Source: Bradyrhizobium sp. CSS354
GTDB lineage: Bacteria; Pseudomonadota; Alphaproteobacteria; Rhizobiales; Xanthobacteraceae
NCBI RefSeq assembly: GCF_029051725.1
Contig: NZ_JAACFU010000006.1
Coordinates: 1 to 64,000, forward strand
DNA length: 64,000 bases
Direction: 5' to 3'
The notes beneath the pieces were generated by a model, which searched no databases, was not told where the DNA came from, and worked only from the letters and a program-made list of their open reading frames with translations. Below are positions 18,931 through 28,316 of this stretch, one piece after another; position 1 is the stretch's first letter; each line of letters starts with the position of its first letter. The position numbers were made by a program, and so were the translations under genes.

Positions 18931-19195
18931 AATCCTCACCGAGAGCACTCTACCTGATCCGCGCGTGGACAAAGGTAATGGACTCGGCCGCGCCGACGCC
19001 GTCAGTTCTATTGCGCTGCGGGAGCAATGCTGCTCATTCGGGGTCTCTGCTAAGGCGACGCATCGCGGCTCCTCGTGTGAACAGCAGTATCGCCGTTAGA
19101 TGTTCGGCGTTTGCTCTCTCGACTCGGCGGCACAGCGAAGTTGCCAAACCCGAGAAGGAGCTCTAGTGGGTTGCGCTTACAGCAAGTTCAAATCT

Positions 19196-22100
19196 CTACT
19201 CGCCCAGTTCTTCCAGCAACGCCTTGCCTTCCTTCAAGTCGCGCAGGTCGAAGCCCTCACTGAACCAACCGTAGACCGGCGCAAGAAGACGGCGGGCTTC
19301 AGCGCGCTTGTCTTGATCGCGCCAAAGCCGGGCCAGGCTGAGGGCGGAGCGAAGTTCCCAGAGTTTCGCCTCCTGTTGGCGCGCAATCGCGATGGCGTAG
19401 CGAAACTCGGCCTCCGCTTCGGCCTCGACGCCCGGCCGAGCCGTCAGCATCAACTCGCCTCGTCGCCGATGCAGCTCGGCCTCGAACCATCGAACCCCCG
19501 ATTTCTCGCTTAGTGCCAAGGCGTCGGATAGTTGGCCAAGCCCGGTTTCGAATCGCGCTGCTTTTGCCTCTGCCATCGCGAGCTGGGCGAGATAGAACGG
19601 AAGGATCCATGCTGCGCCGGACGCCTGGAACCCCTCGATACCGCGGCGCAGTAAGTCCACACCCGCCTCGGCGTCGCCAGCCTCCGCCAAGGTCCAGCCG
19701 CGATATGCCGTTCCCATCGCGAGAAAGAAGGCAAAGCGCTGCTCGGTGGTAAGAGCAACTAGCTCCTCTGCCTGTCGTCCAACCATGCCCGCTTCATCGA
19801 GGACGAAATGCAATCGGCAGGCGACGCTCAGCGCGAATGCGAGGCTGATCGGGTGCGACGACTCGCGCGCCTCTGATAGGGCGTCACTGCTCTGCACGCG
19901 CGCCTGATCGGCGAAGCCAAGAAGACCACACGTCAGCGAGAGGAACGAAAGCATCGCCACGCGGGCGTTTTCTGCGAACAGAGCCGTCAGAGAGCGCTGC
20001 TGCGCCGGATCGTAGAGGGCGAGCCCCCGCTCAAGATGGGCGCGCGCTAAGGCCAATTGTCCGCGATGATGCCAGCTATCGCCGACTGCCCGATGACCGG
20101 CGACAAGAATGGCCGCATCGTTCTGTCGTCCGGCCAAGTCGAGCAGGTCCTCGGCGATGCGATGCGATCGGTCCGTTTCACCGCGCACGTGAAAATGCAC
20201 GAACTCGCCCCAGAGTGCCTTGAGCAAGTTCGGCCTGTCGTTCAGTAACTCGCAGAGGCGGCGCGCCCGTGCGTAAGCCTTGCCGGTCTCTTCGGCCGCA
20301 TGGCCCTTCGCGGCGATCAGCGCGCCGCCGAGCGCGAGTTGAAGTTCGGTTTCAGTGCCCTGGCGCCCGGGCGTATCCGGCAGATGAGATAGCAGATCGA
20401 GCGCCTTTCGCATCTGCGCGATTGCTTCTGTCATTGCCGATCGAGACTTAGAACGCTCACCGGCCTCCCGCCAGTAGGAAACCGCCTTTTGGATCAGGCC
20501 CGCATGCCCGCAGTGGTGCGCGAGAATCTCCGGTTGCTCTTGGCTGCCCGTAGCGAGTCTCTCCTCGAGCGCGCCAGCGATCCGCGCGTGAAGTTCGCGG
20601 CGTTGGCTGCGCAAAAGGGTGCCGTAGGCCGCATCCTGCACCAGTGCGTGTTTGAACAAGAAATTGGCGTCGGGCGGTTCGCCACGCCCAAACATGAGCC
20701 CCGCGTTGATCAGCCGGTCGAGCGCCGCCCGCAGCTCGCTGTCCCACCGCTGTACGATCGCGGCAAGCAGATCGTAGGAGAACTCGCGGCCGATGGCCGC
20801 GCCGACTTGCGCAACCTCCTTAGCTATCGGACCGATCCGGTCGAGCCGCGCCATCAACGAAGCATGCAGCGTGTCCGGCACAGCTAGTCCGGGCGGCGGC
20901 GCGAATGAAATGGCTCGCGTGCTCCCCTCCGGGCTCGTTTCGAGCACCGCTTTGGTCAACTCCTCAACGAACAGCGGCACGCCATCCGTTCGTTCAGCGA
21001 TTTGATTGACGATCTCGGTCGGCAGCGTCCGGGCGCCAGCCACGCTCCGGATCAGCGCGGCTCCCGAGTTCTGGTCAAGCCGGTTCAGCACGAGCACGCT
21101 GACGTGCGGCTTCCCGGTCCATCCCAACTTGACCTCGGGGCGGCAGGTGACCAGGACCAAGACCGGTAGGTTTGCTATGCGATCGACCGTCCGGTCTAGC
21201 AGCTCGCGTGACGTCGGATCGATCCATTGCATGTCCTCGAACACGACCATGATTGGACGTCTTTGCGCGAGAGTTTCAAGCTGGCGAACCAGAGCGGCGA
21301 AGCTTCTCTCCTTCTTCTGTTGCGGCGTAACGGTAACCGGAAGGTAGAGATCACCGTCCGGAATCGACAGCAACTCGGCCAGGATCGCCACGTCCTCGTC
21401 GGACGACAATGCCGGGGATAGCAGCAATCGGAGCTTGTCGAGCTTCGCCCGCGGGGTGTCCTCACGATCGAAACCAGCCGTTCGCTGCAGTTGGGCGATG
21501 AAGGGATGGAGCGCACTTTCCTGATGATGTGGCGAGCAGAAGTAGCGCAAGAAGGTGTGCGGCTCGCGTTCGATACGTTCCTGGAGAGCCGCGACCAAGC
21601 GCGACTTGCCGATCCCCGCCTCGCCGACGAGCAGCATTACTTGACCGGTACCCGCCCGCGCACGGAGCCAGCATTGCTCCAGCCGCGCGAGTTCTTCCTC
21701 ACGCCCAACCAGCGGGATGAGGACTGAAGGGTGCAGCGCCTCGAAGCGGCTTTCCGCCGTTCCCTCATGCAGCACCCGCCACGCTTGCACCGGCGCGGCG
21801 AAGCCTTTCAGAGCCATCGCGCCGAGATCCTCGTAGTCAAAGAGCCCGCCGATGAGCCGCCGCGTGTCCTCAGCGATTACCACCCCATCCGGTTCGGCGA
21901 GCGCTTGCAGTCGAGCGGCAAGGTTCGGCGTCTCGCCGAGCACCGCCTGTGTCTCCGCAGCTTCGCTGCCGATGAGGTCACCTACGATGACGAGACCTGT
22001 CGCGAGCCCAAGGCGAACCCGCAGCTCGAGCTCGGGCGGTGCTCCTGGCGCCTGCCTGGTGGCGGCGATCTCAAGCGCAGCGCGCACCGCGCGTTCGGCA

Positions 22101-22561
22101 TCGTCCTCATGCGCTGACGGATGGCCGAACAAGATGAGCATGCCGTCGCCGATGTAGCGGCTTATAGTGCCACCGTACTCGCGGACGACCGCCGCCACGC
22201 TATCGCGGTACTCGGCGATTATGTCTCGTAGATCCTCAGGATCGACCTTTGTGGCAAGCGCCGTCGAGCCGACGAGGTCGCAGAACATCACCGTGAGCTG
22301 GCGACGCTCGGAAGAACTTGGGGCGGATGACGAGCTCGAGTGCTCCGTGACCCATGCCGCGGCGAGCGTCGAATCGCCGGCCGCAGCTGCTACTCGCGGC
22401 CCTACCATCGCCCGCAGCGCGGCACCGCAGTCGCCGCAGAACCTCTTGCTCGACGGATTGCCGGCGCCGCAAGCAGGGCAACGGCAGTGCAATGGTACGC
22501 CGCAATCGTCGCATACCCTCCTTCTCTCTGGATTGACTCTGCCGCAACTTGGACAATCCAT
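19196..22561 (-). CDS. Zinc-ribbon / class III cyclase / AAA ATPase / TPR giant regulator
   Basis: A 1121-residue multidomain signalling protein. Residues 1-55 carry two zinc ribbons (CPSCGRVN..CDDCG and CPACGAGN..CGDCG). The cyclase at about 85-260 has metal Asp in MFCDLVGSTAL and YIGDGMLILF and Asn/Arg in ETPNLAARLQAL. A STAND-like ATPase follows (Walker A LLVGEAGIGKSRLV near 315; Walker B MVVFEDMQWID). The C-terminal 450 residues are helical TPR-like repeats (YWREAGERSKSRSA and later). Such proteins may couple ATP-dependent assembly to cyclic-nucleotide output; that is inferred. It starts with the first ATG before the zinc ribbon. It is divergent from its relative at 24849. Confidence 0.93.
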   Translation of the reverse strand: MDCPSCGRVNPERRRVCDDCGVPLHCRCPACGAGNPSSKRFCGDCGAALRAMVGPRVAAAAGDSTLAAAWVTEHSSSSSAPSSSERRQLTVMFCDLVGSTALATKVDPEDLRDIIAEYRDSVAAVVREYGGTISRYIGDGMLILFGHPSAHEDDAERAVRAALEIAATRQAPGAPPELELRVRLGLATGLVIVGDLIGSEAAETQAVLGETPNLAARLQALAEPDGVVIAEDTRRLIGGLFDYEDLGAMALKGFAAPVQAWRVLHEGTAESRFEALHPSVLIPLVGREEELARLEQCWLRARAGTGQVMLLVGEAGIGKSRLVAALQERIEREPHTFLRYFCSPHHQESALHPFIAQLQRTAGFDREDTPRAKLDKLRLLLSPALSSDEDVAILAELLSIPDGDLYLPVTVTPQQKKERSFAALVRQLETLAQRRPIMVVFEDMQWIDPTSRELLDRTVDRIANLPVLVLVTCRPEVKLGWTGKPHVSVLVLNRLDQNSGAALIRSVAGARTLPTEIVNQIAERTDGVPLFVEELTKAVLETSPEGSTRAISFAPPPGLAVPDTLHASLMARLDRIGPIAKEVAQVGAAIGREFSYDLLAAIVQRWDSELRAALDRLINAGLMFGRGEPPDANFLFKHALVQDAAYGTLLRSQRRELHARIAGALEERLATGSQEQPEILAHHCGHAGLIQKAVSYWREAGERSKSRSAMTEAIAQMRKALDLLSHLPDTPGRQGTETELQLALGGALIAAKGHAAEETGKAYARARRLCELLNDRPNLLKALWGEFVHFHVRGETDRSHRIAEDLLDLAGRQNDAAILVAGHRAVGDSWHHRGQLALARAHLERGLALYDPAQQRSLTALFAENARVAMLSFLSLTCGLLGFADQARVQSSDALSEARESSHPISLAFALSVACRLHFVLDEAGMVGRQAEELVALTTEQRFAFFLAMGTAYRGWTLAEAGDAEAGVDLLRRGIEGFQASGAAWILPFYLAQLAMAEAKAARFETGLGQLSDALALSEKSGVRWFEAELHRRRGELMLTARPGVEAEAEAEFRYAIAIARQQEAKLWELRSALSLARLWRDQDKRAEARRLLAPVYGWFSEGFDLRDLKEGKALLEELGE

Positions 22562-23595
22562 GCCGCACCCGATCGAATTGCCGAACTATTTGAGCTCACG
22601 TCGGTCTAGGGGCAGATATTCAGATGTATATGAAGATGCTCCTTGTGAGTTGGCTACCACGCGCCAAGGACGATCAAACTCACAATGATCAAGAAGCAGA
22701 CACAGGCGATAGTCGTAGGGAAAATGAGCCAATCGGGTGTCATTATTGTCTCCCGAGCGGTTGTCTCAAAAGCTTACGCTGGCAGGCTAGACGAGAATTA
22801 TGAACTAGCTAACACTCGGCAACTCAAGCCCATTTTCAATCTAAGCAGGCCCGCTGCAATCCGACTCGACCCAAACGTGAACTTGTGGGCGATCAGCAAC
22901 TGCCAGCAATCTGTGGCACCCTACAATTAGCACGCGCCAAGTCGATGAAGTCCTCGCGCAGGCCAACAACCAAGCGCCTTGGGACAAAATGCGAATTTGG
23001 CAGGGCAGCTTTGGACGCAAAGCCGACGATCGACCGCCTGGATCTGGCTCATGAGGGACCAATAGGGGACGTGAGCTTGAGCTCCCCTTCATCCCAGCCG
23101 CGCGGTGAGTGCGAATGTCTCGAGCAACGTTATTACGACTCTGGGTCCTCGATCTGAATTTGATGATAATCAACTAAAGCGCTTTCATTCGGGACTTGTA
23201 AAGAAATCGTAGATTGAAACCGTAGCTATCCCTCAGGGCGACCAAAAGCACCAAGCCGTCAAGGAGATATGGAGGAGGGAGTATCCGCTGATCTGGGAAA
23301 ATCCACACCACCTCTTTGCAAGGCGAACTAGTAGAGATGCAGACCGCCTGTGGATCGTTGGGGCAATTCGCGCGACATGCGGGCGAGTTTTTCAAATACT
23401 TATCGCGACTGCGCCTGCAAAACTTTGGTGTTGTTGGAGATGCGGAACAACTTTCAGGGTAACTCCCCCGGGAAAAAGCGTGCCAAGAGGCGGCATCTTC
23501 AGTGTTGCGGTGATAGGCCGCGTTACATCAACTTAGGTCTGTTCTGAATCGAGTGCCTTGCTGCCATCAGCTCCGACAGTTTACGAGACTGCTCG
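22562..23595. other. Kilobase without a convincing gene
   Basis: Short frames on both strands lack motifs and ribosome sites. The region must hold the promoter of the giant minus-strand cyclase near 22562-22700. No repeat, tRNA or insertion sequence was recognised. Confidence 0.4.
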
Positions 23596-24240
23596 CTATG
23601 GAAGCCCCAGGCCGCTGCAGTACCACCCCATATCTGCGTGTCTCCAGCCGTCGACGGTGAGCGCCCCGCTGTCTTCGTTCGTTGCTGCACGCGGCCTTAC
23701 CATCGACCGGTGCCCACCAGGCTCGCTTCGATGACCCCGCGCCGGTCGGGAGATCTGGTATGCAGAAGCGCGTCGGCGAGCTGCCCGATCACCTCGTCGG
23801 CCGACCACCCTTAGACCTGCTCGGCCGTCTTGTTCCAGAAGGTGATCACGCCGCTGCGATCCCTGACAAAGATGATGTCATGCGAGAGGTTGAGCAGGCG
23901 GGCCTGTGCCGCGAGGCGCTTCGTTACCGCGTGATTTTGTAGCGCCAGCTAGGTCGTGATCCCGATTGCCGCGAGGCTCACCAGCACACGAAGGGCGGTG
24001 AGGCGATGGTCCGCAGATCGTGCGACAGCAGATAGGCGGTGATCGTCAGGGCGATGCAGCCGGCTACGGCGACGATGTATTGTCGCGCCAGTTGGTCTTC
24101 GCTGCGAGCAGGATCGCCAGGAGATAGAGAACCGGCACGGCGCCCTCGAGCGGCGTCATGACGTCAAGCAGGAAAACCGCAAAGGCGAGGACGGCGGACA
24201 AGGACCGCAAGCCGGTGCGGCGCGAGGGGGCCGTGCCTCT
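23596..24240 (-). pseudogene. Broken membrane PAS sensor (histidine-kinase N-terminal half)
   Basis: On the minus strand a hydrophobic segment reads FLLDVMTPLEGAVPVLYLLA, then further membrane pieces in shifted frames, then a clear PAS domain: LSHDIIFVRDRSGVITFWNK and TAEQV, an in-frame stop (TAA at 23813-23811), then GWSADEVIGQLADALLHTRS. The stop falls where a Tyr is expected (VYGW). The following VDGRW region is also frameshifted and no kinase domain remains. In intact relatives a HisKA/HATPase half follows; here it is absent. The gene is dead or a fragment. Confidence 0.75.
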
Positions 24241-24848
24241 TGTAGAGACCTTCCACAGTACAAATGCGCAAGCTGCAGCTCGACAAAATTGCCATCTCAT
24301 GCCCTGTCGTCCTTGAGCTCTTCAAGGTGAGACTGGCTCGAAAACGTGTTCGGAAACCGTAGGCACAACGAGAAGGATACGCACTGACCGGTCCTTCGAT
24401 CGGCGGCCGGGTATCGCAATCGCCGATCAAACTCTTGTAGGTGCGGACGGCTAAAGCGGGGCTGATGCAATCGTTCCTCACGGCGAACAGATGGGTCGCC
24501 GCAAGCAGTGCCTGGTTCTTGGCAAGCATCGCATTTCGGGGAATGACGACGCTTGCCATTGATCCCGGCCGCCGTCGATTTCGATGGCCAGTGCCTTCAA
24601 AGGCCCGCATCTCCGGCGCTACGGCTTGCGCTTTTTGCGCCTCAGACGGGGAAGAGCGGAAGGTGATCGGCATCAACGCGAACGCCACGATGGACCTTCA
24701 GAGACCGTGCTTGACCGCATCGACCCTTAGCCAGGAGGAGCGCCGGTTTTGCGTTGCGAGAAGATCCGGGCTTCATGCCTTCTCTCAGTTGTGCCTACGC
24801 TTACGTTCTTGACGTGCTATGCTGATAGAAACAGCCAATAGGTGTGCC
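24241..24848. other. Upstream region of second giant cyclase, no clear gene
   Basis: A minus-strand frame of 174 codons overlaps this stretch but has no motif or natural composition, and part of it is the decayed sensor. The last 100 bases should contain the promoter of the giant cyclase at 24849. Confidence 0.35.
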
Positions 24849-27800
24849 ATGTCCGGTATTGCAGAATGGCTATCATCGATCGGATTGGGAGAGTACGCTC
24901 AGCGCTTTGGCGAGAACGCCATTGACCTATCAGTTGTTGGGGATCTCACCGAGCAGGACCTGAAGGACCTCGGTGTCCTGCTCGGCCATCGCCGCAAGAT
25001 GTTGCGTGCTATCACGGAGCTCAAGGGCGACATTTCGCGCACGCCTCAAGCGGGCGGCAAGGCGGCGCGGGACGGAGCCGAGCGGCGTCAACTCACGGTT
25101 ATGTTTTGCGATCTGGTCGGCTCGTCGGCGCTCTCGGCCCGTCTTGATCCGGAAGATTTGCGAGGGGTTATTGGCGCCTACCACAGCTGCATTGCGGAGG
25201 TGATCGCTCGGAATGAGGGTATCATCGCGCGATACATGGGCGACGGAGTGCTCGCCTATTTCGGTTATCCACATGCGCACGAGGATGATGCCGAGCAAGC
25301 GGCGCGCGCCGGGCTGGCGCTGGTCGATGCCGTGGCCAACCTCCAGACATTCCCATCCACCCAACTTCGGATCCGCGTCGGGATTGCTACCGGGATGGTG
25401 GTCGTAGGCGATTTGACGGGAGAAGGTGCGGCGAAAGAGCAGGCGGTTATTGGTGAAACACCAAATTTAGCTGCGCGCTTGCAGACGCTCGCCGATTCAG
25501 GCGCCGTCCTGATCTGCGAGAGTACTCACCGGCTAACCGAAGGACATTTTGAATTCCGGAATCTTGGCCCGGTCATCCTGAAAGGTTGGGCGGAGCCAAC
25601 ACAAGCATGGCAGGTGCTGGGCACTACCGGCATCGACAGCCGCTTCGAGGCCCAGCACAAAACTCAGTTGACGCAGCCAATTGGACGCGAGGAGGAGATC
25701 GAGTTGCTGTTGCGTCGCTGGCAGCGCGCCATGAGCGGCGAGGGTTGCGCAGTAATGCTTACCGGAGAGGCGGGCATCGGTAAATCGCATATCGCCTTGG
25801 CGCTCGACGAGCGGCTGCAAGGAGAGGAGCACATCACGGTGCGCCAATTCTGCTCGGCGCATCATACTAATAGTGCGCTGTACCCGTTTATCCGGCAACT
25901 CGAACGAGCCGCCCGGTTCGAGCGGAGTGATTCGCCGACGGCTAAATTCGCCAAGCTTGAGGTCCTGCTCGGTCGATCCGGAGCTGACGCAGATCGCGTA
26001 GTGCCTCTGGCCAATCTCTTGTCCTTGCCACTCGGTGAGCGTTACCAACTGCAGGAGCTGAGCCCGCAAAAGCGCAAAGAAATGACATTAGGGGCGCTAT
26101 TGGCTCAGCTGAAAAGCCTGGCAGCACTGCAACCAGTGTTCGTCATTGTTGAGGATGTCCATTGGGCGGATCCGACTTCTCTCGAGCTCCTGACGATGAC
26201 CTTGGAACAAGTACCGCGGCTTCGGGTGCTGCTGCTCATCACCGCGAGACCGGAATTCACGCCGCCTTGGCCTGGTCATGCGCATGTTACGACGCTCTCT
26301 TTGACGCGACTTAACCGTCGCAACGGAGCGGCGTTGATCGAGCGGGTCACCGCCGGCAAGGCGCTCCCGAAGGAGGTTTTGGATCAGATACTCGCCCGCA
26401 CTGATGGCGTGCCTCTGTTCGTAGAGGAGCTGACCAAGACCGTGCTCGAAACCGGGTTCTTGCAAGAGCATGACGATCATTACACCCTAAGCCGCCCTCT
26501 GCCAGCGATGGCGATTCCGACCACGTTACAGGCATCGCTAATGGCCAGACTCGATCGATTGGCCCCGGTAAGGGAGGTAGCTCAGGTCGGCGCCGTGGTG
26601 GGTCGCGAGTTTTCGTACGAACTGCTGAGCACGGTAGCCGGGTTGCCAAGAGAGAGACTGGAGGAGGCTCTTGCCCAGTTGGTCCGATCGGAGTTGATCT
26701 TCCGCCGCGGCGAGTTACCGCAGGCGGTGTATACCTTCAAGCATGCACTTGTGCGGGACGCTGCCTATTCAGGGCTCCTGAAGAGCCGACGCGCAGCGCT
26801 GCATGCCACGATCGCGCAGGCCTTCGAGCAACGGTTCCCGGAAATTGTGGATGCTCAGCCCGAAACGCTCGCGCACCATCTCACTGAGGCCGGACTGTTC
26901 GAAAAAGCGGAGGCATACTGGCTGCAAGCCGGCAAGAAGGCAGCCACGCGCTCCGCCAATCTTGAGGCCATTGCGCACTTGCAACGAGGGATCGAGGCCA
27001 CGAGCCATCGGCCCGATGACGCACGAAACGACAGGCTTGAACTTGACCTCCAGTTCGCTTTAGGGCCCTGCCTGATCGCTACCCAAGGGCCGGCCTCCAA
27101 CAAGGCGATGGCTACCTTTACCCGCGCGCGAGAGCTATGCGAGCGCCTGCGAGATCCTCCCGAGCAACTTCAGGTCATGTTCTGGCTAACCACTGCGAGC
27201 GTCATTCGCGGTGAACTGCCGCTGGCCCAGGAGACGATCGCCGCTTTACTTCATCTCTCCCAAACGCGCGGCGATCGGCCAGCCTTGCTCAATGCGATGC
27301 GCGGGCAGGCGATGATCCGCCTGTTCATGGGACAGATCACCGGAGCCCAGGAAGCGATCGAACGGGCTTTCGAAGCCTTCGAGGCGAGCAGCGAGGAGGA
27401 TAGACTGGCAGCGCGTGTGGCCGGCCAGGATGCCGGCGTGGCCGACCTTGCGCTGATGTCGTGGCCACTGTGGCTACTTGGCCGCGACGATACGGCCATT
27501 ATACGAATGGACGCTGCAATTCAGCGCGCGGATGCCATTGGCCATCCGCATTCGCAGGCATACGCTTTTTATTATGCCTGCATTCTCCAAGCTCTCCGCG
27601 GTGAATTCCTGATAGCGCAGAGTTATGCCGAGCGCTGTATCGCCTTATCAGAGGAGCATGGATTCCGGCAGTGGCGTTTGGCCCGCGCCGTTCGCGGCAT
27701 ATGCATGGCATCGCTCGATCCCTCACCCAACGCGCTCGGAGAAATCCGTGCTGCGTTGGACGAGTATCGTCACGCCGGTTATCAGTTGGCCATTACCGCG

Positions 27801-28199
27801 CTCTTGGTACTTTTGTGTCAGCGCCTGTTGATTGATCGAGACTACGAGCCCGCGCTGGAGCTGATCGAGTCGGGCCTCGCTATAAGTACCCGCAACAGCG
27901 AACGAATTTTGGAAGCCGAATTGTACCGACTCAAAGCACGGGTGCTAATAGGCCGCGGCGGACCAGATGTCGAGGCTGTGGCACAGTCACTGCTCGAACA
28001 TGCATTGGCCATGGCAAGGGGGCAACGCGCCAAGGCCCTTGAGCTTCGGGCCGCGACAGACCTTGCCGCGCTGTGCATCGATCAGCAAAAACGCGAGCAG
28101 GCGCTCGATTTACTTGCCCCGATCTATGAATCCTTTACCGAGGGCTTCGACACGAGAGATATGAAGCGGGCGAAGGCGCTGCTCGACAAGCTGCGGTGA
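24849..28199 (+). CDS. SAM / class III cyclase / AAA ATPase / TPR giant regulator
   Basis: A 1116-residue relative of the giant minus-strand cyclase, with a SAM domain in place of zinc ribbons: residues 1-60 read IAEWLSSIGLGEYAQRFGEN and DLKDLGVLLGHRRKML. Cyclase about 80-250 (metal Asp in MFCDLVGSSAL and YMGDGVLAYF; ETPNLAARLQTL). STAND-like ATPase from about 290 (MLTGEAGIGKSHIA; Walker B FVIVEDVHWADPTS). TPR-like helical repeats fill residues 650-1116. All catalytic positions are present. The start at 24849 is chosen as the ATG directly before the SAM domain; an ATG at 24819 adds ten residues. SAM domains mediate oligomerisation, which likely replaces the zinc-ribbon input of its relative. 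Confidence 0.93.
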   Translation: MSGIAEWLSSIGLGEYAQRFGENAIDLSVVGDLTEQDLKDLGVLLGHRRKMLRAITELKGDISRTPQAGGKAARDGAERRQLTVMFCDLVGSSALSARLDPEDLRGVIGAYHSCIAEVIARNEGIIARYMGDGVLAYFGYPHAHEDDAEQAARAGLALVDAVANLQTFPSTQLRIRVGIATGMVVVGDLTGEGAAKEQAVIGETPNLAARLQTLADSGAVLICESTHRLTEGHFEFRNLGPVILKGWAEPTQAWQVLGTTGIDSRFEAQHKTQLTQPIGREEEIELLLRRWQRAMSGEGCAVMLTGEAGIGKSHIALALDERLQGEEHITVRQFCSAHHTNSALYPFIRQLERAARFERSDSPTAKFAKLEVLLGRSGADADRVVPLANLLSLPLGERYQLQELSPQKRKEMTLGALLAQLKSLAALQPVFVIVEDVHWADPTSLELLTMTLEQVPRLRVLLLITARPEFTPPWPGHAHVTTLSLTRLNRRNGAALIERVTAGKALPKEVLDQILARTDGVPLFVEELTKTVLETGFLQEHDDHYTLSRPLPAMAIPTTLQASLMARLDRLAPVREVAQVGAVVGREFSYELLSTVAGLPRERLEEALAQLVRSELIFRRGELPQAVYTFKHALVRDAAYSGLLKSRRAALHATIAQAFEQRFPEIVDAQPETLAHHLTEAGLFEKAEAYWLQAGKKAATRSANLEAIAHLQRGIEATSHRPDDARNDRLELDLQFALGPCLIATQGPASNKAMATFTRARELCERLRDPPEQLQVMFWLTTASVIRGELPLAQETIAALLHLSQTRGDRPALLNAMRGQAMIRLFMGQITGAQEAIERAFEAFEASSEEDRLAARVAGQDAGVADLALMSWPLWLLGRDDTAIIRMDAAIQRADAIGHPHSQAYAFYYACILQALRGEFLIAQSYAERCIALSEEHGFRQWRLARAVRGICMASLDPSPNALGEIRAALDEYRHAGYQLAITALLVLLCQRLLIDRDYEPALELIESGLAISTRNSERILEAELYRLKARVLIGRGGPDVEAVAQSLLEHALAMARGQRAKALELRAATDLAALCIDQQKREQALDLLAPIYESFTEGFDTRDMKRAKALLDKLR

Positions 28200-28316
28200 C
28201 TATCGCAAAACGCCGGGTCGTTGCGTCTGGCCCGAATGATTGGCCTCAAATCATTATTTCGAGGTTGAGGAGTTCCGCTCGGAAGACTTCCGCCTGTCCA
28301 TATCATGCTCGAGCCT

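Noticed and set aside
24164..24688. Minus-strand frame of 174 codons
   Set aside because: No motif, high Arg/Ser content, and it overlaps the better-supported sensor remnant in another frame.
28244..28270. CCTCAA...TTGAGG inverted repeat between convergent genes
   Set aside because: Only six base pairs with a 15-base loop and no T-tract; too weak for a terminator.
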